From Tsukamurella paurometabola (lineage in GTDB: Bacteria > Actinomycetota > Actinomycetes > Mycobacteriales > Mycobacteriaceae): DNA of 64,000 bases. A model generated the notes under the pieces. That model was not told where the DNA came from. It saw only the letters and a program-made list of their open reading frames with translations, and searched no databases. Made by a program: the position numbers and the translations under genes. This document shows, in pieces, positions 9,132 to 18,625 of this stretch; positions within the stretch are counted from its first letter, which is position 1; every line of letters begins with the position of its first letter. The stretch lies in NCBI RefSeq assembly GCF_900631615.1, contig NZ_LR131273.1, positions 1,116,001-1,180,000 of the forward strand. Direction: 5' to 3'.

Positions 9132-10260
9132 CGGTCACGACCGCACCGACCACCATCACCGCCGCGAGCGCGCACAGCGCCGCGGCGGTGATCATTTCCG
9201 CGGGGGTGTGCGGCAGCGTGAGCAGGATCGCCGCCTCCACCGCGACGACGGCCCACGCGAACAGCGCCATCCGGGTGCGCTCGATGGCGATGGCGTAGAG
9301 CAGCAGGCCCTGCAGCAGCGCCAGCAGCGCGCCCTGCGCGGCGAACAGCCACAGCAGCCCCTGGACGGGCCGGTACTCCTCGCCGGCGAGCATGGTCGCG
9401 AGCGGGGCGCACACCGCCGCACCGGCGACGCAGGCGAGCCCCAGGGCCGTCAGCAGGCCCACGACGGTGCGCAGCGCGCCGCGGGCGCGGTCCGGCGTGG
9501 CGAGCTGCGGGTAGAAGACGACGCCGACGGCCTGCGGCAGCCAGAACGCGACCTTGGCGGCCACCGCCCCCAGGGCGTAGGTGCCGGCCGCGGCGGCGCC
9601 GAGCACCGGCCGCGAGAGCAGGAGGTCGAGCGAGGCGAACACGGCCAGCACCAGTTGGACGGAGCTGGCGCCGAGCACCGCGCGGACCCCGGCGTCGGGC
9701 GCGGTGCCGGTGCCGGCCGGGTCGCCGGCCAGCGCCCGGCCGACCGCGGCGGCGACCAGGGCGCCGACCGTCGTACCCAGGAGCGCCGGCCCCGGGCCCA
9801 GCAGCAGCCCCGGCACGGTGAACACGAGCTTCCCGGCCCCGGCGATCCCGAGCAGGGCCGCGAGCCGCCCGAAGCGCCGCTCGCCCTGCAGCAGGCCCTG
9901 CTCGACGGCGAGCAGCACCAGCGCGGGCGCGGCGGCGAGCGCGGCGGCGGCCGTTCCGGCGCGGGTGTGCAGCCCGGCGGCGGCGATCGGTACGGCGACG
10001 GCGGCGAGGACGCCCGCGCCGAGGGCGATCCGGTAGCCCAGCGCCCGCATCTGCGCGGCCCCGGCGCCGCGGACCACCTGCCGCGCGACGACCGTCTGCA
10101 GGGCGAGCGCCGGCACGGCCAGCACGAGGACGAGCTGCAGCAGCGAGGCGAACTCGCCGTACGCCGCGGGTCCCAGCCAGCGGCTCGCGGGCAGGTGGAC
10201 CAGGTAGGAGCAGAGGTTCGCCGCCATCGAGCCGACCGTGACCCACGCCAAACCTCGCAC
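9061..10260 (-). CDS. Polysaccharide/lipid flippase-like membrane protein (MOP superfamily)
   Basis: 399 residues, almost wholly hydrophobic with about 12 helices. It begins 'MRGLAWVTVGSMAANL' and 'LGPAAYGEFASLLQLV', the characteristic first helices of Wzx/polysaccharide-biosynthesis (MOP) flippases; the C-terminal helix pair with 'EYRPVQGLLWLFAAQG' also fits. Such proteins flip undecaprenyl- or decaprenyl-linked saccharides. GTG start at 10260. It diverges from the gene at 10290 by 29 bases, so the two may form one glycan-assembly locus. I know of no equivalent in the M. tuberculosis Rv0224c-Rv0236c block, so it may be a lineage-specific insertion. Substrate unknown. Confidence 0.7.
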   Translation of the reverse strand: MRGLAWVTVGSMAANLCSYLVHLPASRWLGPAAYGEFASLLQLVLVLAVPALALQTVVARQVVRGAGAAQMRALGYRIALGAGVLAAVAVPIAAAGLHTRAGTAAAALAAAPALVLLAVEQGLLQGERRFGRLAALLGIAGAGKLVFTVPGLLLGPGPALLGTTVGALVAAAVGRALAGDPAGTGTAPDAGVRAVLGASSVQLVLAVFASLDLLLSRPVLGAAAAGTYALGAVAAKVAFWLPQAVGVVFYPQLATPDRARGALRTVVGLLTALGLACVAGAAVCAPLATMLAGEEYRPVQGLLWLFAAQGALLALLQGLLLYAIAIERTRMALFAWAVVAVEAAILLTLPHTPAEMITAAALCALAAVMVVGAVVTVSARRASGSRSPRSATRPASAGH

Positions 10261-10276
10261 CCGGCCATTGTGTCAG

Positions 10277-10282
10277 TAGGGT
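10277..10282 (+). promoter_or_regulatory. -10 hexamer TAGGGT, probable leaderless start
   Basis: TAGGGT ends 7 bases before ATG 10290, with no clear Shine-Dalgarno. This decides the start against the in-frame GTG at 10281, which overlaps the hexamer. Confidence 0.5.
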
Positions 10283-10289
10283 GGCGACA

Positions 10290-12002
10290 ATGAGATCGCG
10301 CGACCTGGCCCTCGCCGCCTGGTCGACCGTGCTCGCGGTGGCGATCCTGGGCCCGCTGGCCCTCCGCGGCCGGTATCTGCTGCTCCGCGACGCGGTCTCC
10401 ACGCCCCGCTCGTACCTCACGGACACGGCCCTCGGCCTCGGCGAGAACGCCGCGCGCGCCACGCCGCAGGACTGGTTGCTGGCCGTCGGCTCGCAGGTGG
10501 TCGACGGTGGCGTGCTGGTCACGGCCCTGTTGTTCGTCGCGCTGGTGGCGGCGGGGTGGGGTTTCGGGCGGTGCGCGCTGGCGGTCCTGGCCGCCGTGGG
10601 CCGGGACGCCGGCCTCGGTGCGGGCCTGGCCGCCGCGACGGTGGGCCTGTGGAACCCGTTCGTCGCCGAGCGGCTGCTCCAGGGGCACTGGAGCCTGCTC
10701 GCCGGGTACGCGGCGATCGGCTGGGCCGTGGTCGTCGGCCTCCGGTTGCGGGGAGGGGCGCAGCTCGGCGGCTTCGCCGCGTGCCTGGCGGCGGGCGGGT
10801 TGACGCCGACGGGCGCCGTGTTCGCTCTGATCGCGGGCCTGGTCGCGGCGCCGCGCCGGTGGGCGTGGCAGCTGGTCCTGTTCGTCTGCGCGGCCGCGCC
10901 GTGGCTGTACCCGTCGCTGGTCTCGGGCAGCGGGGTGCGGGCCGATCCGGCCAGCGTCGCCGTGTTCGCGGCGCGCGCGGAGCCGGGGCTCGGCACGGCC
11001 GGTTCGCTGCTCGGCCTCGGGGGGATCTGGAACCGGCAGGCCGTGCCCGACGGTGCCCCCTGGCTCTGGACCGCCTTCGCCCTCGCTCTCCTGGTGGGCG
11101 GGCTGGTGGTGCTCCGCGCCCGCCTGCTCGCCCCGCCGCTGGGCCGGTTCGCGCTGCTGGCGGTATGCGCGGTGGTTCTGCCGGCGCTGGCGGCGACCGG
11201 CCCGGGGACCGCGCTGCTCGAGGCGGTGGTGCAGGCGATCCCGGGCAGCGGGCTGCTGCGGGACGGCCAGAAGTGGGTGGCGTTGGCGCTGCCGCTGTAC
11301 GCCACGTGCGCCGCCGCGCTGGTGGCCGCGGTGCCCGCCGCCGCGCGGGCGGCGGGCACCGTCGTCGCGGTGGCGGTGCCGGTCGCGGTGCTGCCGGGCC
11401 TCGCGTGGGGTGTGGGCGGCGCGCTGGCGCCGGTGACCTATCCGGCGGCCTGGCGCACGGTGGCCGAGGCGGTTCCCGCGGACCGCGGATCGGTCGCCGT
11501 GCTGCCGCCGGGCATGTTCCGGACGTTCCCGTACGGGCCCGATGCGCCGGTCCTCGACCCGGCGCCGCGGATGCTGCGGGCGCCCGTGCTGCAGACCGGT
11601 GAACTCCGCGTCGGTGGCCGCGCGGTCGATCGGGTGCCGGGCGCGGCGTCGGACGCGGAGGCCGCGCTGGCCGTCGGCGGCGACGCGCTCGCGGGTCGGC
11701 TGGCGGAGTTGGGCGTCGGCTGGGTGCTGGTGGAGGCGGTGCGGGTGGACGGTGCGACGGTCTTCCCGACGGTGCCGCTTCCCGGCCTGACGCTCACGGT
11801 CGACACCCCTGAGCTGCGCCTCTACCGGGTTCCGGGCGACATCGCGACCGTCTCCGCTTCGACGGCGGAGCGGGGCGGGGCGTGGGCGACGCACCTGTTG
11901 TGGGCGGCAGTCCTGGTGGGCGGGGCGGTGGTGGCCGCGACGGGTCGCCGGCGCGGGTCGCCGGGTGGCGACGGTGCCGCCGCCCCGGCCCCGTCGGTGT
12001 GA
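10290..12002 (+). CDS. Conserved polytopic membrane protein (Rv0226c-like)
   Basis: 570 residues, close to the 576 residues of M. tuberculosis Rv0226c, its positional equivalent. It has about 11 hydrophobic segments in the first 380 residues and an extracytoplasmic C-terminal domain ('VPADRGSVAVLPPGMFRTFP', 'ELGVGWVLVEAVR'). It ends with one more helix and a basic tail. The layout, multi-helix core followed by a periplasmic alpha/beta domain, resembles GT-C-type glycosyltransferases, and the Glu/Arg-containing early loops ('LRGRYLLLRDAVSTPRSY') would fit, but no catalytic motif is certain. Genes around it act in arabinan, lipoglycan and mycolate assembly, so an envelope role is likely by context only. 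Confidence 0.65.
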   Translation: MRSRDLALAAWSTVLAVAILGPLALRGRYLLLRDAVSTPRSYLTDTALGLGENAARATPQDWLLAVGSQVVDGGVLVTALLFVALVAAGWGFGRCALAVLAAVGRDAGLGAGLAAATVGLWNPFVAERLLQGHWSLLAGYAAIGWAVVVGLRLRGGAQLGGFAACLAAGGLTPTGAVFALIAGLVAAPRRWAWQLVLFVCAAAPWLYPSLVSGSGVRADPASVAVFAARAEPGLGTAGSLLGLGGIWNRQAVPDGAPWLWTAFALALLVGGLVVLRARLLAPPLGRFALLAVCAVVLPALAATGPGTALLEAVVQAIPGSGLLRDGQKWVALALPLYATCAAALVAAVPAAARAAGTVVAVAVPVAVLPGLAWGVGGALAPVTYPAAWRTVAEAVPADRGSVAVLPPGMFRTFPYGPDAPVLDPAPRMLRAPVLQTGELRVGGRAVDRVPGAASDAEAALAVGGDALAGRLAELGVGWVLVEAVRVDGATVFPTVPLPGLTLTVDTPELRLYRVPGDIATVSASTAERGGAWATHLLWAAVLVGGAVVAATGRRRGSPGGDGAAAPAPSV

Positions 12003-12077
12003 CCGGTTCTCGTACAGCGTGTGGGAAACCTGCCGTTCATTTTGCAGCTCGAATGCGCCATCAACCCGCATTACCAC

Positions 12078-12112
12078 GCGCTGTAATTAGCGCTGCGCAT
12101 GATGCGTCATGC
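12078..12112. promoter_or_regulatory. Two adjacent inverted repeats upstream of condensation gene
   Basis: 12078-12093 reads GCGCT-N6-AGCGC, and 12097-12112 reads GCATGA-TGCG-TCATGC; both arms match perfectly. They lie 80-115 bases before the ATG at 12193, in the 190-base gap 12003-12192, which is more AT-rich than its surroundings and holds no visible gene. Possible operator sites. Confidence 0.35.
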
Positions 12113-12192
12113 ACGACGAAATGTGAACCCCTCACAATTGTCGGGTTTCTCACTGTTCGCGCGTCTTTTGCCGCGCTATCTACTTCGTCATC

Positions 12193-13617
12193 ATGGTCTT
12201 CATGATCTCGGGTTTCTCAGAGCAGTGGCAGTGCCCGGCGGGAGAGTGGGCCGTCTGGGCTCCGGACGCGGCCACCAAGGAGGCGATGCGCACCGCCCCT
12301 GACCTGGATGTCTGCACGTCCTTCGTGCAGGCCGACCACTTGCGCAGCGGCATCGACGGCGAGGCCTGCACGCGCCGGCTGGTGTTCACCACATTCACGA
12401 TCCACGATGTTTTCGACGAAAGAACCGTCGAATCGGTCTTCACCGAATTCGTGCGCGCGCACGGCGTCTTCCACACCGCTTTTCCCGTATCGACGGATCC
12501 GAATCCGCGCGGTCGCACGCTTTCTCCGGAGCAGATCGACTTGGCGGTCGAGGCCACCTCGGCGGCGCATCCCGGCGCCACCGTGAAGGACTACCTCATG
12601 ACGAACGTGCCCGAGCTGCACGAGTGGGCGGCCTTCGCCTTCGCGGTGACCGGCATCGAGAACGCGCGCCCCGGCGCCGTGGATCCGCATTTCCAGGTGG
12701 TGGTCTGCTCGGATCACCTGTACACGGACGGCGTCTCCCAGGCCGTGAGCTTCTTCGAGATCCTCTCCCGGTACACGGCGGCCCGCAGCGGCTCCGCGTA
12801 CACGCCGGTGCCGGTCCGCCCGCACCGCGAGTTCACCCGGGAGCAGCGCACCCTGGCGGACACCCTCACGCGCACGCATCCCGACGTGGTGCAGTGGCGC
12901 GAGACGCTCCGCCGCGCGGGCGGCATGCCCCGCTTCCCGCTGCCGCTGGGCCTCGCCGAGGGCGAGGCGGCGCCGGGCCGGATCGCCGTGCACGCCTCGT
13001 TCATCGACGCCGAGCGCACCGCCCGGTTCGGCACCGCGGCCAAGCGCGCCGGCGCGAACATGAGCAGCGCACTGCTCGCCGTCCTGGGACAGGTCCACCA
13101 CAACCTCACGGGCGAGGAGCTGTTCACCATGCTCATCCCCCGCGCCGACCGGTCCGCCACCGGCGACGCGATGGCGGTCGGCTGGTACGTGACGCTGGTG
13201 CCCGTGCAGTTCTCGGCGGCCGGGGAGTTCGACGAGGTCGCGCGCAACGCCCACGAGGCGGTCTCGGTGGCGAAGCAGCTGGACCGCACGCCGGTCTTCC
13301 CGATCATCGACCTGCTCGCCGACGATCCGGAGTTCCCGGTGCAGCACGGCTTCGCCGCGCCGATGCTCTCCTACATCGACGTCACGCGGGTGCCGGGCGC
13401 GGAACTCGCTCGGCAGCACGACTTCTCGGTGTTCGCGAATGCCACGCCCTCGCGCGAAGTGTTCACCTGGATCAACCGCGACGAGTCCGGCCTGGACTTC
13501 AACGCCATGCACCCGGACACCACGCAGGCCACCCGCTCGGTGGACACCGTCTTCCGCCTCCTCCGGGACCGCATCATGGAGGTCGCCGACCGTACGCCCG
13601 CCCTCATCTCGGTCTAG
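12193..13617 (+). CDS. Stand-alone condensation/PapA-type acyltransferase
   Basis: 474 residues, cytoplasmic. The condensation-superfamily motif HxxxDG is intact as HLYTDG (in CSDHLYTDGVSQ, near residue 178), giving the catalytic His. The later 'AVGWYVTLVPVQF' matches the region of the second conserved motif in the C/PapA fold. Length fits PapA proteins (about 420-500) rather than an NRPS fragment. No carrier or adenylation domain adjoins it. PapA enzymes esterify lipids or sugars with acyl groups; substrate here unknown. The start is ATG 12193 or ATG 12202. The 3' end overlaps the convergent gene at 13604 by 14 bases. Confidence 0.78.
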   Translation: MVFMISGFSEQWQCPAGEWAVWAPDAATKEAMRTAPDLDVCTSFVQADHLRSGIDGEACTRRLVFTTFTIHDVFDERTVESVFTEFVRAHGVFHTAFPVSTDPNPRGRTLSPEQIDLAVEATSAAHPGATVKDYLMTNVPELHEWAAFAFAVTGIENARPGAVDPHFQVVVCSDHLYTDGVSQAVSFFEILSRYTAARSGSAYTPVPVRPHREFTREQRTLADTLTRTHPDVVQWRETLRRAGGMPRFPLPLGLAEGEAAPGRIAVHASFIDAERTARFGTAAKRAGANMSSALLAVLGQVHHNLTGEELFTMLIPRADRSATGDAMAVGWYVTLVPVQFSAAGEFDEVARNAHEAVSVAKQLDRTPVFPIIDLLADDPEFPVQHGFAAPMLSYIDVTRVPGAELARQHDFSVFANATPSREVFTWINRDESGLDFNAMHPDTTQATRSVDTVFRLLRDRIMEVADRTPALISV

Positions 13618-14287
13618 GCGCTCCCAGCACCCGCGTCTCGGGGCGCAGGTCGCCGGGGAAGCCGCCCGCCCGGGCGACGAGTTCGGCCTGCATCTCCTCC
13701 CGCGTGACATCGCGCCGCCGCACCGAGTGCGGCGGCGCGACCCCGAACGTGATCGACGGGACCGCCGGGTCGAGGGCCACGGCCGTGACGACGAGTTCGG
13801 CACGCACGGCCGGGTCGTCGAGGTCCGGCGGTGCCGCCCCCGCGGGGATGGGCACGAGCGTCGGCGCGTCCATGCCCGCCGGCTGGAGCCCCTTCGGGTA
13901 GCCGAGGACGCGCTCGGCGTCGGCGACGGTCCAGCCGACGAGTTCCTCGGTGCGAACGGCGCCTCCGCCGGATCGCTTGCGGCGCCATGGAATCAGCGCC
14001 GCGGTGAACGCGACCATGAGGGCGGCGCCGATGATCCGCAGTCGGTCGCCGGAGCCGAGGGCGAAGGCCAGCGAGAGTACGACCAGTCCGCTCGCGCAGG
14101 CGAGGGCGCAGGCCCGCTGCTTCAGGGACGACGTGATGTCCACGAGCACGAACACCGCCGCTGCGACCCATATCGTGGCCACAGTCTTGTCGCCCGTCGC
14201 CGCCGCGAACCAGGCGTTGACCAGGAACAGACCGGACACGAGGACCATGGCCGTGTTCGCCCGCGGCCCGATCGACACTCTGATCAT
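13604..14287 (-). CDS. Membrane protein, tandem paralogue A
   Basis: 227 residues. The N-terminal half holds four hydrophobic helices; the C-terminal half is a soluble domain beginning 'RTEELVGWTVADAERVLGYP' and ending 'QAELVARAGGFPGDLRPE'. The upstream neighbour (14284-14982) has the same plan and the same conserved blocks (RTEELVG, AER-LGYP, FGVAP, GGFP-DLRP), so the two are a tandem duplication. Family and function not recognised. Its ATG overlaps the stop of the upstream copy (ATGA), yet it also has its own -10 hexamer. Confidence 0.75.
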   Translation of the reverse strand: MIRVSIGPRANTAMVLVSGLFLVNAWFAAATGDKTVATIWVAAAVFVLVDITSSLKQRACALACASGLVVLSLAFALGSGDRLRIIGAALMVAFTAALIPWRRKRSGGGAVRTEELVGWTVADAERVLGYPKGLQPAGMDAPTLVPIPAGAAPPDLDDPAVRAELVVTAVALDPAVPSITFGVAPPHSVRRRDVTREEMQAELVARAGGFPGDLRPETRVLGAPRPR

Positions 14288-14982
14288 GTCGAGATTTTAC
14301 ATCTCGAATCATCGGTCGAGAGCCGCGCGCCGGCGCGGGCCGGACGGAGGTCGGCGGGGAAGCCGCCGACGCGAGTGTGCAACTCCGCCTGCAGGGCGTC
14401 CCGCGTGCGGCGGCCGAGCGCCGGCGCGAACGCGGCGGGCGCGACGCCGAAGGCGATCCACGGCCCTGCGGGGTCGACGGCCACGGACGTCACGACGAGC
14501 CCGGCGCGACGGTCGGCACCGTCGGGCCCCGGGCCGAAGGGGACGCGCACGAGGACCGGCGTGCCGAGGCCGCCGGGCTGCAGGTTCCGCGGGTACCCGA
14601 GGAGCCGCTCCGCCTGCTGCACGGACCGGCCCACCAGTTCCTCGGTGCGGATCCGGCCACCGGATCCCTCGCGGAGCGCGGGCGGGACGAGACCGGCGAG
14701 GACCAGCATGGCGAACACGCCGAAGGCCGCCCAGAAGAGGTCGTGCCCGACCAGCGCGATGATCGTGGACGCCGCGGCGAACGCGCAGGCGGCCAGGTGC
14801 ACGGCCAGCTGGGCGCGGAGCGAGCCCGTGGTGGCGACCAGCCCGACCAGCAGGATCGCGGCGACCAGCGGCACCACCGCCCAGTGGCGATCGTGCACCG
14901 CGGCGAGGAGTGCGGCGCCGAAGACGAGCAGGTAGGCGATCCACCACCTGCTCGCCTGCGGCCCCATCTGCACTCTGGTCAT
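14284..14982 (-). CDS. Membrane protein, tandem paralogue B
   Basis: 232 residues. Same architecture as its neighbour: four N-terminal helices, then a soluble domain with 'RTEELVGRSVQQAERLLGYP' and 'FGVAP'. I start at ATG 14982 rather than the longer TTG form (14997), because TATCTT at 14994-14989 lies 6 bases upstream, the spacing seen at other leaderless starts in this window. Unknown function; the hydrophobic N-terminus and conserved soluble tail suggest a membrane-bound sensor or scaffold, which is inference. Confidence 0.72.
   Translation of the reverse strand: MTRVQMGPQASRWWIAYLLVFGAALLAAVHDRHWAVVPLVAAILLVGLVATTGSLRAQLAVHLAACAFAAASTIIALVGHDLFWAAFGVFAMLVLAGLVPPALREGSGGRIRTEELVGRSVQQAERLLGYPRNLQPGGLGTPVLVRVPFGPGPDGADRRAGLVVTSVAVDPAGPWIAFGVAPAAFAPALGRRTRDALQAELHTRVGGFPADLRPARAGARLSTDDSRCKIST
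14289..14307. promoter_or_regulatory. Palindrome over -10 hexamer of paralogue A
   Basis: TCGAGAT-TTTAC-ATCTCGA, a perfect 7-base inverted repeat. On the minus strand a TAAAAT -10 (14299-14294) lies inside it, 6 bases before the ATG at 14287. The position suits an operator that blocks an internal, leaderless promoter. It lies within the 3' end of paralogue B's coding sequence. Confidence 0.4.
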
Positions 14983-14988
14983 GCAAAG

Positions 14989-14994
14989 AAGATA
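14989..14994 (-). promoter_or_regulatory. -10 hexamer TATCTT, probable leaderless start
   Basis: On the minus strand TATCTT is followed by 6 bases and ATG 14982; no Shine-Dalgarno. Confidence 0.45.
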
Positions 14995-15022
14995 CAACCC
15001 GGGTTCGGGCCGGGGCGGGCGA

Positions 15023-15649
15023 TCAGTGACCCCGGCGGATCCATTCCTCCAGGTGAGGGGACTCCGCGCCCAGGGTGGTGCCGTCCCCGTGGCCGGTGTG
15101 CACGACCGTCTCCGGCGGCAGCGCGAACAGCCGGTCGCGGATCGATTCGATGATCACCGAGAAGTCGCTGTAGGAGCGGCCGGTGGCGCCGGGCCCACCC
15201 GCGAACAGGGTGTCGCCGCTGAACAGCTGCCCCGCCTCCGGCAGGTACAGGCACACCGACCCCGGCGAGTGGCCGGGAGCGTGGATCACGCGGATCTCTG
15301 TGCCGCCCACCGCGACCCGGCTATCGTCCGCCAGGTCCTCGTGCGCGACGCCGGGGTGCGTCATGTCCCACAGCACGTCGTCGCCGGGGTGCAGCAGGAT
15401 CGGCGCGTCGAGGCGCTCGGACAGCTCGGGCGCGACGGTCACGTGGTCGTTGTGCCCATGGGTGCAGACGATTCCGCGCACCGTCCGGCCGCCGACGGCG
15501 TCGATGATCGGGGCGGCCGCGTGGGCGGCGTCGATCACCACGACCTCGCTGTCGTCGCCGACCAGCCAGACGTTGTTGTCGACCTCCCAGGTGCCGCCGT
15601 CGAGGCTGAACGTGCCCGACGTGACAACGCGTTCCACGCGCAGCGTCAC
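15023..15649 (-). CDS. Metallo-beta-lactamase-fold hydrolase (glyoxalase II-like)
   Basis: 208 residues. The zinc-binding signature HxHxDH is present as THGHNDHV, with the further ligands in HAPGHSPGS, the Asp in FSGDTLFAG and a last His in HTGHGDGT. These define the hydroxyacylglutathione-hydrolase-like MBL family. The GTG at 15649 overlaps the stop of mscR (GTGA), so it is translationally coupled. An MBL-fold gene beside mscR also occurs in M. tuberculosis (Rv2260 next to Rv2259). A likely job is hydrolysis of S-formylmycothiol or another mycothiol thioester made by MscR; that reaction is inferred from the pairing. Confidence 0.85.
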   Translation of the reverse strand: MTLRVERVVTSGTFSLDGGTWEVDNNVWLVGDDSEVVVIDAAHAAAPIIDAVGGRTVRGIVCTHGHNDHVTVAPELSERLDAPILLHPGDDVLWDMTHPGVAHEDLADDSRVAVGGTEIRVIHAPGHSPGSVCLYLPEAGQLFSGDTLFAGGPGATGRSYSDFSVIIESIRDRLFALPPETVVHTGHGDGTTLGAESPHLEEWIRRGH

Positions 15650-16731
15650 AGGACCACCACCGAGCGCAGCACCTCGCCGCGGTGCATCGTCTCGAAGGCC
15701 TGCTCCACCTCGTCGAGGCCGATCCGCTCGGTGACGAACTTCTCCAACGGCAGGCGGCCCTGGCGGTACAGGTCGACGAGCTGCGGGAAGTCCCGCTCGG
15801 GCAGGCAGTCGCCGTACCAGGACGACTTGAGAGCCCCACCGCGCGAGAAGAAGTCGATGAGCGGCATGTCCAGCGTCATGTCCGGGGTGGGCACGCCCAC
15901 GAGCACGACAGTGCCGGCCAGGTCGCGGGCGTAGAAGGCCTGCTTCCACGTCTCGGGTCGGCCGACCGCGTCGATCACCACATCGGCGCCGAAGCCGTCG
16001 GTGAGCTCCTGGATCGCCTCCACGGCATCGGTTTCCGCGGCGTTGACGGTGTGCGTGGCACCCAGCTCGCGAGCCCACTCCAGCTTCTTCGGGTCCCGGT
16101 CCACGGCGATGATGGTCCGCGCGCCGACCAGTCGCGATCCCGCGATGGCCGCGTCTCCCACACCGCCGCAACCGATCACGGCCACGGTGTCGCCGCGCGA
16201 GACGCCGCCGGTGTTCACCGCGGCGCCGAGGCCGGCCATCACGCCGCAGCCCAGCAGCCCCACCACCGACGGATCGGCGTCGGCGTCCACCTTCGTGCAC
16301 TGCCCCTGGTGCACCAGGGTCTTCTCCGCGAAGGCGCCGATGCCGAGGGCGGGCGAGAGTTCGGTGCCGTCCTCGAGCGTCATCTTCTGTGTGGCGTTGA
16401 AGGTGTCGAAGCAGTACTGCGGTTTGCCGCGCTTGCAGGCGCGGCACTGCCCGCACACGGCGCGCCAGTTGAGCACGACGAAGTCGCCGGGCGCGACGTG
16501 ATCGACTCCCTCGCCGACGGTTTCGACAATGCCGGCGGCCTCGTGGCCGAGCAGGAAGGGGAACTCGTCGTTGATGCCGCCCTCCCGGTAGTGCAGGTCG
16601 GTGTGGCAGACGCCGCACGCCTGCACCGCGACGACCACCTCGCCGGGACCGGGATCGGGGATCACGATCGGGACGACTTCGACGGGCTCGCCCTTCGCGC
16701 GGGCGACGATTCCTCTGACGGTCTGCGGCAC
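15646..16731 (-). CDS. mscR: S-(hydroxymethyl)mycothiol dehydrogenase
   Basis: 361 residues, the same length as M. tuberculosis MscR, and near-identical in many blocks. Class III-type zinc alcohol dehydrogenase: catalytic zinc site in [15 protein letters not shown] and GHEAAG, structural zinc Cys in [15 protein letters not shown], Rossmann motif [13 protein letters not shown] with the NAD-selecting Asp in AVDRD. It oxidises the formaldehyde-mycothiol adduct with NAD and also reduces S-nitrosomycothiol. I use GTG 16731 because it matches the family N-terminus (PQTVRG) and has a strong AGGAGG 8 bases upstream; the longer ATG form adds 12 unrelated residues. Last-but-one gene of a five-gene minus-strand unit; overlaps the hydrolase by 4 bases. 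Confidence 0.95.
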   Translation of the reverse strand: MPQTVRGIVARAKGEPVEVVPIVIPDPGPGEVVVAVQACGVCHTDLHYREGGINDEFPFLLGHEAAGIVETVGEGVDHVAPGDFVVLNWRAVCGQCRACKRGKPQYCFDTFNATQKMTLEDGTELSPALGIGAFAEKTLVHQGQCTKVDADADPSVVGLLGCGVMAGLGAAVNTGGVSRGDTVAVIGCGGVGDAAIAGSRLVGARTIIAVDRDPKKLEWARELGATHTVNAAETDAVEAIQELTDGFGADVVIDAVGRPETWKQAFYARDLAGTVVLVGVPTPDMTLDMPLIDFFSRGGALKSSWYGDCLPERDFPQLVDLYRQGRLPLEKFVTERIGLDEVEQAFETMHRGEVLRSVVVL

Positions 16732-16800
16732 GGGTTGTCCTCCTGGTCCGGATACGGCTATTGCCATCCTCGCATTGATCGGGCCGGCGAGGACTCGGGC

Positions 16801-17147
16801 TCAGTGCACGTGGTTGCGCCAGTCGGCGGGCACGCGGCCGGCGGGGCCGGGCACGGCCTGGTCGACGGGGCGGTGCTGCGGGTCGGCGAGCCGCGGACCG
16901 TCGTAGTAGTCCTCGGAGACGTAGTCCCAGAACCAGGACTCGCCGGGCTCGTAGCTCTGCACGATCGGGTGCCCGCTCTCGCGGGCGTGGCCGCTCGCGT
17001 GCTGCGACGGCGAGGAGTCGCAGCAGCCGATGTGGCCGCACGTCGCGCAGCGGCGCAGGTGCACCCACCAGCCACCGGCGGCGTCGCACTCCACGCACCC
17101 GGTGCCGCTGGGCGGCACCGTCGGGTCGATCGGGTCGGTCGGTTCGC

Positions 17148-17151
<4 letters not shown>
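16801..17151 (-). CDS. UBP-type zinc-finger protein
   Basis: 116 residues. Metal ligands are plain: Cys19, Cys22, Cys35, Cys38, Cys43/44, His51, His55 and His61, in the CxxC..CxxCG..C..H...H order of the UBP (ubiquitin-hydrolase) zinc finger. The rest is a short Tyr/Asp-rich tail (SWFWDYVSEDYYDG). There is no ubiquitin in these bacteria; such fingers bind a C-terminal diglycine in eukaryotes, while their bacterial role is not settled. Its ATG overlaps the stop of the kinase gene by 4 bases, so the two are made together and the finger may be a partner or redox sensor of that kinase (inference). Confidence 0.88.
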
Positions 17152-18621
<1,470 letters not shown>

Positions 18622-18625
<4 letters not shown>

